Counted from the stretch's first letter, positions 1-7,374 are shown. The stretch: DNA of 11,771 nt from a bacterium (GCA_025774865.1 JALGZO010000174.1:1-11771); one strand, 5' to 3'. The notes: a model not told the origin generated them from the letters alone. Numbers and translations are program-made.

Positions 1-323
1 GCGTCGATCGGCGGGATCTCCATCGGGACGAGCCGGAACACCATCGCGACGGTGCCACGCTGCTTGCAGACGTTCGCGCGGAATCGGCCGAGACCGGGGA
101 CGCCGAAGCCGAAGTCTATTTCGCGTTCGGTCTCGAATCCCTTGAGCTGTTTCGGCGTGAGAATCTGCTCGGCCAGACCGACCATGTCTTCCGGCGTTAT
201 GACGGGGTGTTCCGTCGGCGTGAGGGCACCGTTGATGCGAATCACGGGTGGAAAGCCCACGAAGATGTGGAGGTCGGAGCCCCCTCGAGCGAGCATTTCT
301 TCCAGGACGGCTCTGAGCTTCAT
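1..323 (-). CDS. pilT: Type IV pilus retraction ATPase PilT (N-terminal part, runs off the left edge)
   Basis: Only the first 107 codons lie in the window. PilT is a cytoplasmic hexameric ATPase that depolymerises type IV pili for twitching motility. The visible part is the N-terminal PAS-like domain. It has the family signature RGGSDLHIFVG at about residues 13-23, followed by PPVIRINGAL. Further on are the block ETEREIDFGF and GLGRFRANV, then QRGTVAMVFR and IPPID, which lead into the ATPase core. Walker A, Asp and Walker B boxes would lie beyond position 1 and cannot be checked, so PilU or a PilT paralogue is possible. The ATG at 323 is preceded by a purine-rich GGAGAGG stretch. It follows the accB stop after 41 bases in the same direction, so it may be co-transcribed. 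Identity comes from recalled family motifs. Confidence 0.93.
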   Translation of the reverse strand, partial: MKLRAVLEEMLARGGSDLHIFVGFPPVIRINGALTPTEHPVITPEDMVGLAEQILTPKQLKGFETEREIDFGFGVPGLGRFRANVCKQRGTVAMVFRLVPMEIPPID

Positions 324-364
324 TCGTCTCGCCTCTCCGCGTCGGACACCGCGATGGTGCGGTC

Positions 365-832
<468 letters not shown>

Positions 833-890
833 GATCGCGTCGTTCCTCGTCTCCTTTGGGGAACTTTCACCGAGATTCTCACTCGATGGC

Positions 891-1454
891 TCAACGTTTG
901 GCGCGCTCGACGTAACTCCGGCTCCGGGTGTCGATCTTGAGCACCTCTCCCACCTCGATGAACAGGGGGACGTTCACCGTCGCGCCAGTCTCCAGCTTCG
1001 CCGGCTTCGTGGCCCCCTGGGCCGTGTTCCCCCGGAACCCCGGCTCGGTCTCCGTCACCTCGAGGATGACGAAGTTCGGGATCTCCGCGACGATCGGCGT
1101 CTCACCGTTCATGAGCACGGTCACGATCTCGTTCTCCTTGAGCAGATCCGCCTGCTCACCGAACAGCTCGGCCGGCAACGTCAACTGTTCGTAGGTCTCC
1201 TGATCCATCACGTGGAGCATGTCGCCGTCTCGGTAGAGGTACTGCATGGAAAGCCGCTCGAGGCGGACCTCCTCGACCTTCTCGCCGGCGCGCCAGGTCT
1301 TTTCGACCACGGCTCCCGTCTTCACGTTCTTCAGCTTCGAGCGGACGAACGCCCCCCCTTTGCCGGGTTTCACGTGCTGAAACTCGACGATCGTGACGAG
1401 ATTCCCGTCGAACTTGAGTGCCATTCCGTTTCGAAAGTCGTTGCTGGTGGCCAT
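891..1454 (-). CDS. efp: Elongation factor P
   Basis: 187 residues, full length. EF-P binds the ribosome between the P and E sites and relieves stalling at proline runs. The N-terminal KOW-like domain contains the loop VKPGKGGAF (28-36). Its tip, Lys32, corresponds to the lysine that is modified in E. coli (Lys34). The middle OB domain has YLYRDGDMLHVMD and the C-terminal OB domain has GNTAQGATKPAKLETGA and VPLFIEVGE, ending with VERAKR. No EF-P modification gene (epmA, epmB, earP or ymfI) is visible here, so the modification type is unknown. The ATG at 1454 has GGAGG four bases upstream and lies 15 bases after aroQ, so the two are almost certainly one transcript. Confidence 0.98.
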   Translation of the reverse strand: MATSNDFRNGMALKFDGNLVTIVEFQHVKPGKGGAFVRSKLKNVKTGAVVEKTWRAGEKVEEVRLERLSMQYLYRDGDMLHVMDQETYEQLTLPAELFGEQADLLKENEIVTVLMNGETPIVAEIPNFVILEVTETEPGFRGNTAQGATKPAKLETGATVNVPLFIEVGEVLKIDTRSRSYVERAKR

Positions 1455-1458
1455 CCGT

Positions 1459-1463
1459 CCTCC
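1459..1463 (-). promoter_or_regulatory. Ribosome binding site of efp
   Basis: GGAGG on the minus strand, four bases before the efp ATG. It is the cleanest Shine-Dalgarno site in the left half and fixes the efp start within the 15-base aroQ-efp gap. Confidence 0.7.
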
Positions 1464-1469
1464 GTGAGG

Positions 1470-1946
1470 TCAGCCATCCCGGCCCCCGCCGGGCTCCGAG
1501 AGTTCTCGGTCCTGAAGCAGATCGATCAATGCCCCGAGGGCCAGTACCGTGCCCGCCGCGCCGAGGCCGGACACCTGGGCCGTCACGACATCCGCAATCA
1601 AGGACTTCTTCCGGAACTCCTCCCGAGCGTGGATGTTGCTGAGATGAACCTCGATCGTCGGAACCGCCACCGCCAGCAACGCGTCGCGGATCGCGACGGA
1701 CGTGTGGGTGAAGGCCCCGGGGTTGATCAGGATGCCGTCGACCCGGCCGACGGCCCGGCCGATCGCGTCCACGAGCTCACCCTCGTGATTCGACTGGATC
1801 CATGTTATGCGATGGCCCCCCGCGGCGGCACGCTCCTCGATGGACTCGCGGATCTGCCCGAGAGTGACAGACCCGTAAACCTCCGGCTCGCGCGTCCCCA
1901 GCAGATCGAGGTTCGCTCCGTGAACCACGAGGATGTGAAGGCTCAC
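1470..1946 (-). CDS. aroQ: Type II 3-dehydroquinate dehydratase
   Basis: 158 residues. It converts 3-dehydroquinate to 3-dehydroshikimate, the third step of the shikimate pathway, as a cytoplasmic dodecamer. The active-site residues of the type II family fall at the positions known from the M. tuberculosis enzyme: Arg19 and Tyr24 in LLGTREPEVYG, Asn75 and His81 in NPGAFTHTSVAIRDAL, His101 in EVHLSNIH, and Arg112 in REEFRKKS. The usual opening NGPN reads HGAN here. The start is GTG at 1946 and overlaps the stop of the preceding TPR gene (GTGA), giving translational coupling. aroB lies one gene upstream, so two shikimate enzymes share the cluster. Confidence 0.98.
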   Translation of the reverse strand: MSLHILVVHGANLDLLGTREPEVYGSVTLGQIRESIEERAAAGGHRITWIQSNHEGELVDAIGRAVGRVDGILINPGAFTHTSVAIRDALLAVAVPTIEVHLSNIHAREEFRKKSLIADVVTAQVSGLGAAGTVLALGALIDLLQDRELSEPGGGRDG

Positions 1947-2554
1947 GACTCCTCGTCTCCCCCGGGCTCGTCCCCCTGGTCGAGACCGCGACGCTTGATC
2001 TCGGCGTAGCTCTCCTGCGCCTTCTGGTCGAATCCCTGTTTCTCGAAGATGTCACCGAGGGTCTTCGAGTAGAGCGGCCCCGGCGGAACCTCGCGGAGCT
2101 CCTCGTCGGAAAGGGGCTCTTCGGGTTCGGCTTCGAGCTCGAGCTCGGCGGCGGTGGACATCGGCTCTTCGAGAGTCACGGCCTCCTCCGTGGCCGTCTC
2201 GGGGTCCCGCGGGGGCGGGATCGTGGCCTCGGCTGCGACGTCCGCCTCGACATGGGCGCGCGCATACGGATTGGCCGGATCGAGTTCGTAGACGAGCCGA
2301 AACGCCTCGAACGCCTTGTCCGGCTGTCCCGTGTCCTCGTAGCACCACCCCAACAGCACGTGCGGCGCGATGGCGGAGCGGTCCCGCTCGGTGAGTGGCG
2401 CGAGGAGCTCGACGGCTCGAGCGGTCTGCCCCACGCGCCAGAGCGCTTCCGCGACCCTCATGACGTTGCGCGACGAGAGATCCTCAGTGAGCGACTCCAC
2501 GAGCTCGGGGAGCGCGTCGACCAGACCGGGCACCGGAGGAAGATGCGGTCGCAT
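1943..2554 (-). CDS. Small TPR protein between aroB and aroQ (function unknown)
   Basis: 203 residues from the ATG at 2554. Residues about 31-97 form two tetratricopeptide-like helix pairs (AEALWRVGQTARAVELL, then VLLGWCYEDTGQPDKAFEAF ending YELDPANPYA). Residues 105-157 are a low-complexity Glu/Ala/Pro-rich acidic linker. Residues 160-190 (PLYSKTLGDIFEKQGFDQKA and on) look like a last TPR-type helical pair. There is no signal peptide or membrane segment, so it is probably cytoplasmic and binds a partner. An earlier ATG at 2596 would overlap aroB by 35 bases. The 2554 start has GAGGTG just upstream and follows the aroB stop by 7 bases, so I prefer it. The partner is unknown, and a role in shikimate metabolism is only guilt by association. 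Confidence 0.85.
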   Translation of the reverse strand: MRPHLPPVPGLVDALPELVESLTEDLSSRNVMRVAEALWRVGQTARAVELLAPLTERDRSAIAPHVLLGWCYEDTGQPDKAFEAFRLVYELDPANPYARAHVEADVAAEATIPPPRDPETATEEAVTLEEPMSTAAELELEAEPEEPLSDEELREVPPGPLYSKTLGDIFEKQGFDQKAQESYAEIKRRGLDQGDEPGGDEES

Positions 2555-2557
2555 GAA

Positions 2558-2563
2558 CACCTC
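2558..2563 (-). promoter_or_regulatory. Ribosome binding site deciding the start of the small TPR gene
   Basis: GAGGTG on the minus strand, overlapping the aroB stop codon and ending three bases before the ATG at 2554. It favours this start over the upstream ATG at 2596, which would lie inside aroB. Confidence 0.6.
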
Positions 2564-3656
2564 AGGCGCGGGAGAGCGGGCGACGAAGAAACTCAACGGC
2601 GGCCCGGGGGGCGCCTTCCGGAAGATCGCGGGCGACGCTAATCGAGCCCAAACCGAGTGTCAACTGGTAGCGATCTTCTCCACCGTGGCGCTTCTTGTCC
2701 AGGTGCGTGCGCGCCACGACCGCGTCGGGGTCCAATTCCGAGTCATGGGTCGGGAGTCCGAGCGCTTCCAGGAGCCGGATGAGACGATGGAGCAACGCTT
2801 CCTCGCAGCGGCCGGTTTCGACGGAGAGTTGGACGGCCGCCACCATCCCGAGCGCCACCGCCTCGCCGTGCCGGTAGCGTCCCGCGGCTTCCGTCTCGAT
2901 CGCGTGGCCCAACGTGTGTCCGAAATTGAGCTGCGCCCGGGCGCCGCCCTCCCGTTCGTCCTCCGAAACGATGCGCGCCTTCACAGCCACACACCGGCGG
3001 ACGATCTCGGCGACGGCGGGGTGATCGGGGTCGCCGGGCGGGTCGGATTCGAGTCGCCCGATCAGTTCCGGGTCCCCGATCCAGGCTGTCTTCACGACCT
3101 CGGCGAGGCCGGCGCGGAATTCCCGGAGGGGCAGCGTTGCGAGAAAAGCGGGATCGCAGCCGACGGCCATCGGCTGATGAAATGCGCCCACGAGATTCTT
3201 CCCCTCCGGTAGATCCACACCAGTCTTCCCTCCGACGGCCGCATCGACCTGGCCGAGCAGGGACGTCGGCAGCGCGACCCATCGCACGCCCCGCAGCAGC
3301 ACCGCCGCGACGAAACCCGCCGCGTCGGTCGCCGCGCCGCCGCCGAGCCCCACGACGATGTCGCCGCGCTCGAAGCCCCGCCCGATCACGTGCCGACACG
3401 CCTCCTCGACCGCGGCCAGGGACTTCGCGCCTTCTCCGGTCGGGAGCGGCACGAGTCGCACGTCGGCACCGCCGTCGCGAAGTCGGTCTTGCACGTCGTC
3501 GCCGTGGAGCTCGGCCACCGCCTCGTCGGCGAGCACGGCGACGCGTTCCGCGGCCTTGCCGGTCATATGGGTTACGGCATCGGCTGCGCCCGGCCCAACG
3601 ATAACGTCGTAGCCCCGTTCGCCGAGCTCGACCCGGATTCGATCGGGCTGGTTCAA
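2562..3656 (-). CDS. aroB: 3-dehydroquinate synthase
   Basis: 364 residues from the TTG at 3656, matching the usual 350-365. It converts DAHP to 3-dehydroquinate using NAD and a divalent metal (shikimate pathway, cytoplasm). Visible signatures are LPTGEGAKSL (NAD/substrate loop, about 71-80), GGGAATDAAGF (105-115), RGVRWVALPTSLLGQVDAAV, and GGKTGVDLPEGKNLVGAFHQP. Metal ligands are Glu186 (FRAGLAEVVK), His247 (LNFGHTLGHAIE) and His263 (HGEAVALGM); Lys189 is kept. Small departures from the common pattern are Thr110 where Gly is usual before the Asp, and Thr190 where Tyr or His follows the Lys. The TTG overlaps the stop of the lipoprotein gene (TTGA) and places the first homologous residues 5-7 from the N-terminus. 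An ATG at 3692 would add 12 residues and cannot be excluded. Confidence 0.95.
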   Translation of the reverse strand: MNQPDRIRVELGERGYDVIVGPGAADAVTHMTGKAAERVAVLADEAVAELHGDDVQDRLRDGGADVRLVPLPTGEGAKSLAAVEEACRHVIGRGFERGDIVVGLGGGAATDAAGFVAAVLLRGVRWVALPTSLLGQVDAAVGGKTGVDLPEGKNLVGAFHQPMAVGCDPAFLATLPLREFRAGLAEVVKTAWIGDPELIGRLESDPPGDPDHPAVAEIVRRCVAVKARIVSEDEREGGARAQLNFGHTLGHAIETEAAGRYRHGEAVALGMVAAVQLSVETGRCEEALLHRLIRLLEALGLPTHDSELDPDAVVARTHLDKKRHGGEDRYQLTLGLGSISVARDLPEGAPRAAVEFLRRPLSRA

Positions 3657-4669
3657 GACGGCCGCCCCCGCCGCCCGGTGGCCGGCACGCATCCGCACCG
3701 GAACGTGCGCGCGACCGCCTCGAGCGTGCGCATCAACGGTCGCTTGGGTCGATCGGGCGCGTAGACACACACGTCGACGAGGTACGTGCGATTGTCGTGG
3801 GGGCAGTGGAACGCCCAGCTGCGGAAGGGCCCCCCGATGACGTACTCCGCGTTCTCCCAGAGGCCCGAGAGGAGAACGCCGTCGAGATCGTACGGCGTCG
3901 GGCCGACGCTCCCCTCCGATCTCGCCGCCACGACCGTGTCGCCGTCGTAGTAGCGCTGGACGAGCTCGTCACGACGGGCGAGCCACTCCTCCACCGTGCG
4001 CTGGACCCGGCCGGGCTCCCAAGCGACGAAGAGCTGCTCGACCGGCGAGTCTCTCCACACCCGGACGAATCGCTCCCTCGCGTAGCGCTGATCGACGACC
4101 CAGTTGGGAGGGACCCGCACGCCCCAACCCCACGCGGCTAGCATGTCGTCACGGGCGCCGGGCACCTCTCCGGCGCGGAAGAGATTCGTAAGCATGAGCG
4201 TCACGGCCGCTTCCTCGACGACCGCGAGCAGGTCGTCCGGGCGCTCGGCCAGGACCTCGCGGAGCGCTTCGACCGTGCCCGAGAGAACGAAGAGGATCTG
4301 TCCGGCGGAGAAAGGCTCGGTCACGATCCAGAGACCGGGGAACTGGCTCCGCGTTTGCGTCCCCGTTGCGCCCCGGAGAAACTTCGCGAGATCCGCGTCC
4401 TCGGGAGTCCCCACCGCGAACAGGAGCTTGCGGGTCTTGTAGAACGAGTGATCCGCGAGGTCCGCTTCGACCGTGTCGAACGTGGGCTCGAAGTGCACGA
4501 CCCGAACCTCACGCGAAAGGATTTCGAGGACCTGCCCGCGGATCGGGCGCAACCCGGGCGACGACATCACGACGATCTCGGAACCCGGACCCACGGCGGG
4601 GATGCGCTTGCCTTGGCCGCAACCCCCGAGCGTGGCGATCGCGGCGGCGAGCGCGATGGTCCGGAACAT
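3653..4669 (-). CDS. DUF4837-type lipoprotein
   Basis: 338 residues. The start MFRTIALAAAIATLGGC is a lipoprotein signal peptide with lipobox L14-G-G-C17, so the mature protein is probably anchored to the outer (or inner) membrane facing the periplasm. The rest matches what I recall of DUF4837. It opens with GPGSEIVVM and has a PxFD-type block (FEPTFDTVEADLADHSFYKTRKLLF). Later come RVPPNWVVD, TVEEWLARRDELVQRY, LSGLWENAEYVIGGPFRSWA and VCVYAPDRPKRPLMR near the C-terminus. The family has no established biochemical function. The start at 4669 is chosen over an in-frame codon at 4717 because GGAGGA lies five bases upstream and the signal peptide begins there. It lies 82 bases after the HtrA-like gene and overlaps aroB, so it bridges the stress cassette and the shikimate block. 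Confidence 0.88.
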   Translation of the reverse strand: MFRTIALAAAIATLGGCGQGKRIPAVGPGSEIVVMSSPGLRPIRGQVLEILSREVRVVHFEPTFDTVEADLADHSFYKTRKLLFAVGTPEDADLAKFLRGATGTQTRSQFPGLWIVTEPFSAGQILFVLSGTVEALREVLAERPDDLLAVVEEAAVTLMLTNLFRAGEVPGARDDMLAAWGWGVRVPPNWVVDQRYARERFVRVWRDSPVEQLFVAWEPGRVQRTVEEWLARRDELVQRYYDGDTVVAARSEGSVGPTPYDLDGVLLSGLWENAEYVIGGPFRSWAFHCPHDNRTYLVDVCVYAPDRPKRPLMRTLEAVARTFRCGCVPATGRRGRPS

Positions 4670-4674
4670 GGGCT

Positions 4675-4680
4675 TCCTCC
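4675..4680 (-). promoter_or_regulatory. Ribosome binding site of the DUF4837 lipoprotein
   Basis: GGAGGA on the minus strand, five bases before the ATG at 4669. It decides the start and puts the lipobox cysteine at residue 17. Confidence 0.7.
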
Positions 4681-4687
4681 CACCGCC

Positions 4688-4711
4688 GACCATCGCCCGA
4701 CGCGCCGTTCC
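4688..4711 (-). promoter_or_regulatory. Weak candidate ECF-type promoter before the lipoprotein gene
   Basis: Minus strand GGAAC (4711-4707), 16 bases, then GTC (4690-4688), the general shape of ECF sigma promoters. The second element is only 18 bases before the start codon, so the leader would be very short and overlap the ribosome binding site. Chance occurrence in GC-rich DNA is likely. Confidence 0.2.
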
Positions 4712-4751
4712 TCGCAAGGCCGTAGAGGGGTGGAGGCCGAGCTTCGCGAAA

Positions 4752-5930
4752 CTAGCGCCGAGTGTCCTGCACTACGGGAATCGGAGGGAGCGGATTGGCG
4801 CCGATCGGCGGAACGCGCCGGAGCCGGCGCGGACCGGGCGGTGCGACGGCCTCTCCGATCTCGACCGTCGCGAGGACGTCGACGCCCTCTCGCCGGTACT
4901 CGATGTCGACGTGCGCGCGCGGCCACGTGCCGGCGACGAGCGCGCAGAGCTGGCGGGCGTTGGCCACGACCTGCTCTCGGTACACCGTGATCACGTCACC
5001 GGGCCGGATTCCGGCGCCCTGCGCGGGGCTGTCGGGGAGCACCGACAAGATGCGCGCTCCGATGTCTCCCTCGGGTGCGCCGCTCATTTCGACGCCGAGA
5101 AACCCGCGACGCACGTGACCGTGGCGAACGAGATCGTGCCAAGCCCGCCGGGCCGTGCCGGCCGGGATGGCGAGGCCTTCGGCGGCGGCGGGCTCCGTCG
5201 GGCGGCCCTCGAGATCGATCTCGCCGATCGAACCCTCGCGGATGGCGGGTCCCGACTGACAGGCGGCGGTGACGATCCCCAGGAAGCGTCCCTCCGTATC
5301 CACCACCGGCCCTCCGGAATCACCCGGATAGATCGGAGCCGCGACGCGTCGTACCTGCACCGGCATTCCCTCGGGATCGATCACCAGCATCCCTTCGAAT
5401 GTCCCGAGCGACGCGGAGAGCGAACCCCCGTACGCGTTGCCCAGCAAGAGACACGTAGTCCCCCTCGGGGGGCTCTCGACCAATTCGGGTGCGGGAAGGC
5501 CTTCGGTCTCCGGGAGCGCGCGGAACGTCTCGAGGACGGCCAGGTCGAGGTAACGGTCCTTGCCCACGATGCGCGCGAGGACGTGCCGACCGGCCTGATC
5601 GAAGATCTCGACCTCCCGGCTCTCCCCGACCACCGATGCCGTCGTGAGGAGGAACCGCTGTTCTCCCATGTAGATCGCGCAGCCGACTCGCCGCTTTCGG
5701 AACAGGACCTTGGGATCCTCCATCACGCGATCGACGGGAACTCGGGCGGGACCCGCGTCGGCGACGACGACGAAGACCCGATTCTTCCAGCGCTCCGCGA
5801 CTCGCGCGAGACTCTCCTCGAATGAATCCGTTTCGGCGTGGGTCTCGCCCGCCGGGGCCGGCGGCACGCAGAGCAATACCGGGCCTCCCAGCAGGAGGAT
5901 GGTGCGGAGGATGGTTGGCGCGCGCATCAT
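4752..5930 (-). CDS. HtrA/DegP-like trypsin-fold PDZ protein lacking the catalytic histidine
   Basis: 392 residues. A signal peptide (1-27, ending PPAPA) points to the periplasm. Residues about 50-270 are an HtrA-type protease fold and 275-360 a single PDZ domain (RRGFLGVEM, then SVLPDSPAQGAGIRPGDVITV). The triad aspartate (Asp129, DLAVL) and nucleophile (Ser205, YPGDSGGPVV) are present. The histidine position, normally LTNAHVV, reads LLTTASVV: Ser99 replaces His (codon TCG at 5636-5634). The usual GSG before it reads VGC. The protein is therefore probably inactive or altered as a protease. The C-terminal 30 residues are Pro/Arg-rich. The start overlaps the anti-sigma stop as TGATG; a second ATG follows directly. 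Its place after sigma/anti-sigma genes resembles mucD in the algT-mucA-mucD operon. Likely roles are PDZ-based sensing, chaperoning or a decoy; these are inference. Confidence 0.92.
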   Translation of the reverse strand: MMRAPTILRTILLLGGPVLLCVPPAPAGETHAETDSFEESLARVAERWKNRVFVVVADAGPARVPVDRVMEDPKVLFRKRRVGCAIYMGEQRFLLTTASVVGESREVEIFDQAGRHVLARIVGKDRYLDLAVLETFRALPETEGLPAPELVESPPRGTTCLLLGNAYGGSLSASLGTFEGMLVIDPEGMPVQVRRVAAPIYPGDSGGPVVDTEGRFLGIVTAACQSGPAIREGSIGEIDLEGRPTEPAAAEGLAIPAGTARRAWHDLVRHGHVRRGFLGVEMSGAPEGDIGARILSVLPDSPAQGAGIRPGDVITVYREQVVANARQLCALVAGTWPRAHVDIEYRREGVDVLATVEIGEAVAPPGPRRLRRVPPIGANPLPPIPVVQDTRR

Positions 5931-6649
5931 CAGAATGAGATGACCGTGACTTCCGGCTCGCCCGCCGATACGGGCGTTGAGCTCACGCTGCGCCCCACGC
6001 TCGACGGCGTATGCACCCGCCGCAGCGGGTAACTGTATTTGGAACGACGGAAGCGATCGGTGTCACCCTCCAGTCTCAGTTCCCGGGCACTCTCGAGGAA
6101 CACTTCGACCGCCTCGGGCATCCCCGCGAACACCTCGTTCGGACTGGAGTCGCGAAGACCGGCCGGCGACTCCTCACCCCGCGCAGGCACCACCGGTGCC
6201 TCTTCGGCCGCGGCGAGCAGCCCCGTCTCCGTGGCGGGAGGCTCGGCCCCCACCAGCGTCTCCACGGACCCCGTTTCCTGCACCGGCTCCGACGCGATCG
6301 CCACCATCAAGAGCACGGCCGCCGCCACCCCGACCGGGCTCCACCTCACCACACCGGGGAAGGCCCCGATCCGGCTCCAGTACTCGGCCGCTCGCATCCG
6401 GATGAGCGCTCGCACGCTGCGCGGAGTCGACACTTCCCGAATACGTCGCCAGACCTCTTCGTCGAAGTCGTCGGTCACTTCCACCGCGGGGAGCTCGCTC
6501 AGAATCGTCAGTGACTCTTTCATCTCGTCGTAGAACACGCGGCACGGAGGGCAACCCTCGAGGTGACGCTGGAACGCCTCCCGGACACTGCCCATCAGGA
6601 CTCCGTCCAGCGCGTCAGAAACGAGCTCCTGGACCCGATCACACTTCAA
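5930..6649 (-). CDS. Membrane-anchored zinc-finger anti-sigma factor
   Basis: 239 residues. The N-terminus has the anti-sigma zinc-finger (ZAS / zf-HC2) pattern: Cys3, then His29-x3-Cys33-x2-Cys36 (HLEGCPPC). It would hold the ECF sigma factor encoded just upstream at the inner membrane. One hydrophobic segment (about 103-119, WSPVGVAAAVLLMVAIA) places the first 100 residues in the cytoplasm and about 120 residues outside. The outer part is a Glu/Ala/Pro-rich stretch (121-165), then a predicted helix (PEAVEVFLESARELRLEG) and a Ser/Thr-rich tail that I do not recognise. The start is TTG at 6649, overlapping the sigma stop (TTGA), with AGGGGG about ten bases upstream. It would put Cys3 right at the N-terminus, as expected for the family. 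Release presumably occurs by regulated proteolysis; no site-2 protease is in this window. Confidence 0.92.
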   Translation of the reverse strand: MKCDRVQELVSDALDGVLMGSVREAFQRHLEGCPPCRVFYDEMKESLTILSELPAVEVTDDFDEEVWRRIREVSTPRSVRALIRMRAAEYWSRIGAFPGVVRWSPVGVAAAVLLMVAIASEPVQETGSVETLVGAEPPATETGLLAAAEEAPVVPARGEESPAGLRDSSPNEVFAGMPEAVEVFLESARELRLEGDTDRFRRSKYSYPLRRVHTPSSVGRSVSSTPVSAGEPEVTVISF

Positions 6650-7374
6650 TTCGGTGATCCCCCTTCTTCATCCGGTGCGACCCGGGACGGCCGATCTCCC
6701 TGTCGGGAGGCTTTCCAGAAAATCGTGGGGTCGTTCTTCCGCGTCCCCAGCAGAAGCGGCTCGACCCGTCTCTTGAACTCCAGTCGCGCGCGATTGATCC
6801 GGGATTTGACCGTTCCGAGCGGCAACTCGAGCATCGAGGCGATCTCTTCGTACGTGAACCCTTCCAGATCCCGCAGGACGATCATCATCCGGAAATGCTC
6901 GGGCAACGAATCGATCGCGATGCGGACTTTCCTCTGCCGGTCGTTGAGATCCGAGATGCGATCGGGAGCGAGGAAGTCCTCGCGGGTACCGAAGTGGTAG
7001 TCGTCTTGACGGAGCTCTCGCGGCGAGTCCTCCATCGAGACGTTGCGCCGGCGGGCTCTGTTCCTGAGCTCGTTCTTCCCGAGGTTGGAAGCGATCGTGT
7101 AGAGCCAGGTCGTGAAGCGCGCGGTCACCCGGTAGGTTCCGGCGTGGCGATAGACCCGGAGAAAGACCTCTTGGGCGAGATCCTCGGCCCGGTCACGGTC
7201 GCCGATCAGCCGGTTCACGTAGTTCACGATCGGCCCGCGATGCCGCCGCATCAGCTCGGCGAAGGCGCCTTCGTCGCCGGTCTTGAGGGCCAGCATCAGA
7301 TCTTCGTCGGGACGTTCGTCACGCATGCGAAAGACGCTCTCGGGATCGAGTCGGGCCGCCTGAATCGGACGCAT
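6646..7374 (-). CDS. RNA polymerase ECF sigma factor (SigE/RpoE-like)
   Basis: 242 residues from the ATG at 7374. Region 2 is clear: DEGAFAELMRRH, then DRAEDLAQEVFLRVYRHA (core binding), then ARFTTWLYTIASNLGKNELR (-10 recognition). A 40-residue charged linker follows. Region 4 is IDSLPEHFRMMIVLRDLEGF then TYEEIASMLELPLGTVKSRI with NRARLEFKRRV, the helix-turn-helix for the -35 element. It is an RpoE-like ECF type without extra C-terminal domains, only a 35-residue basic/Pro tail. An in-frame GTG at 7380 abuts the Shine-Dalgarno site directly, so the ATG six bases after AGGAGG is preferred. It overlaps the anti-sigma gene and heads the cassette. A GGAACTT element upstream suggests it activates its own promoter. 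Confidence 0.96.
   Translation of the reverse strand: MRPIQAARLDPESVFRMRDERPDEDLMLALKTGDEGAFAELMRRHRGPIVNYVNRLIGDRDRAEDLAQEVFLRVYRHAGTYRVTARFTTWLYTIASNLGKNELRNRARRRNVSMEDSPRELRQDDYHFGTREDFLAPDRISDLNDRQRKVRIAIDSLPEHFRMMIVLRDLEGFTYEEIASMLELPLGTVKSRINRARLEFKRRVEPLLLGTRKNDPTIFWKASRQGDRPSRVAPDEEGGSPN

Noticed and set aside
324-364. ACCGC/GCGGT stem in the accB-pilT gap as a terminator
   Set aside because: Only five pairs and no T-run; the gap looks like a simple intra-operon spacer.
2370-3212. 280-codon open frame on the plus strand
   Set aside because: Antisense shadow of aroB and the small TPR gene.
3653-4717. Longer start for the lipoprotein at 4717
   Set aside because: It would bury the lipoprotein signal peptide behind 16 charged residues; GGAGGA sits exactly before the ATG at 4669.
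4473-5825. 450-codon open frame on the plus strand
   Set aside because: Antisense to the HtrA-like and DUF4837 genes; composition is Arg/Asp-rich with no motif.
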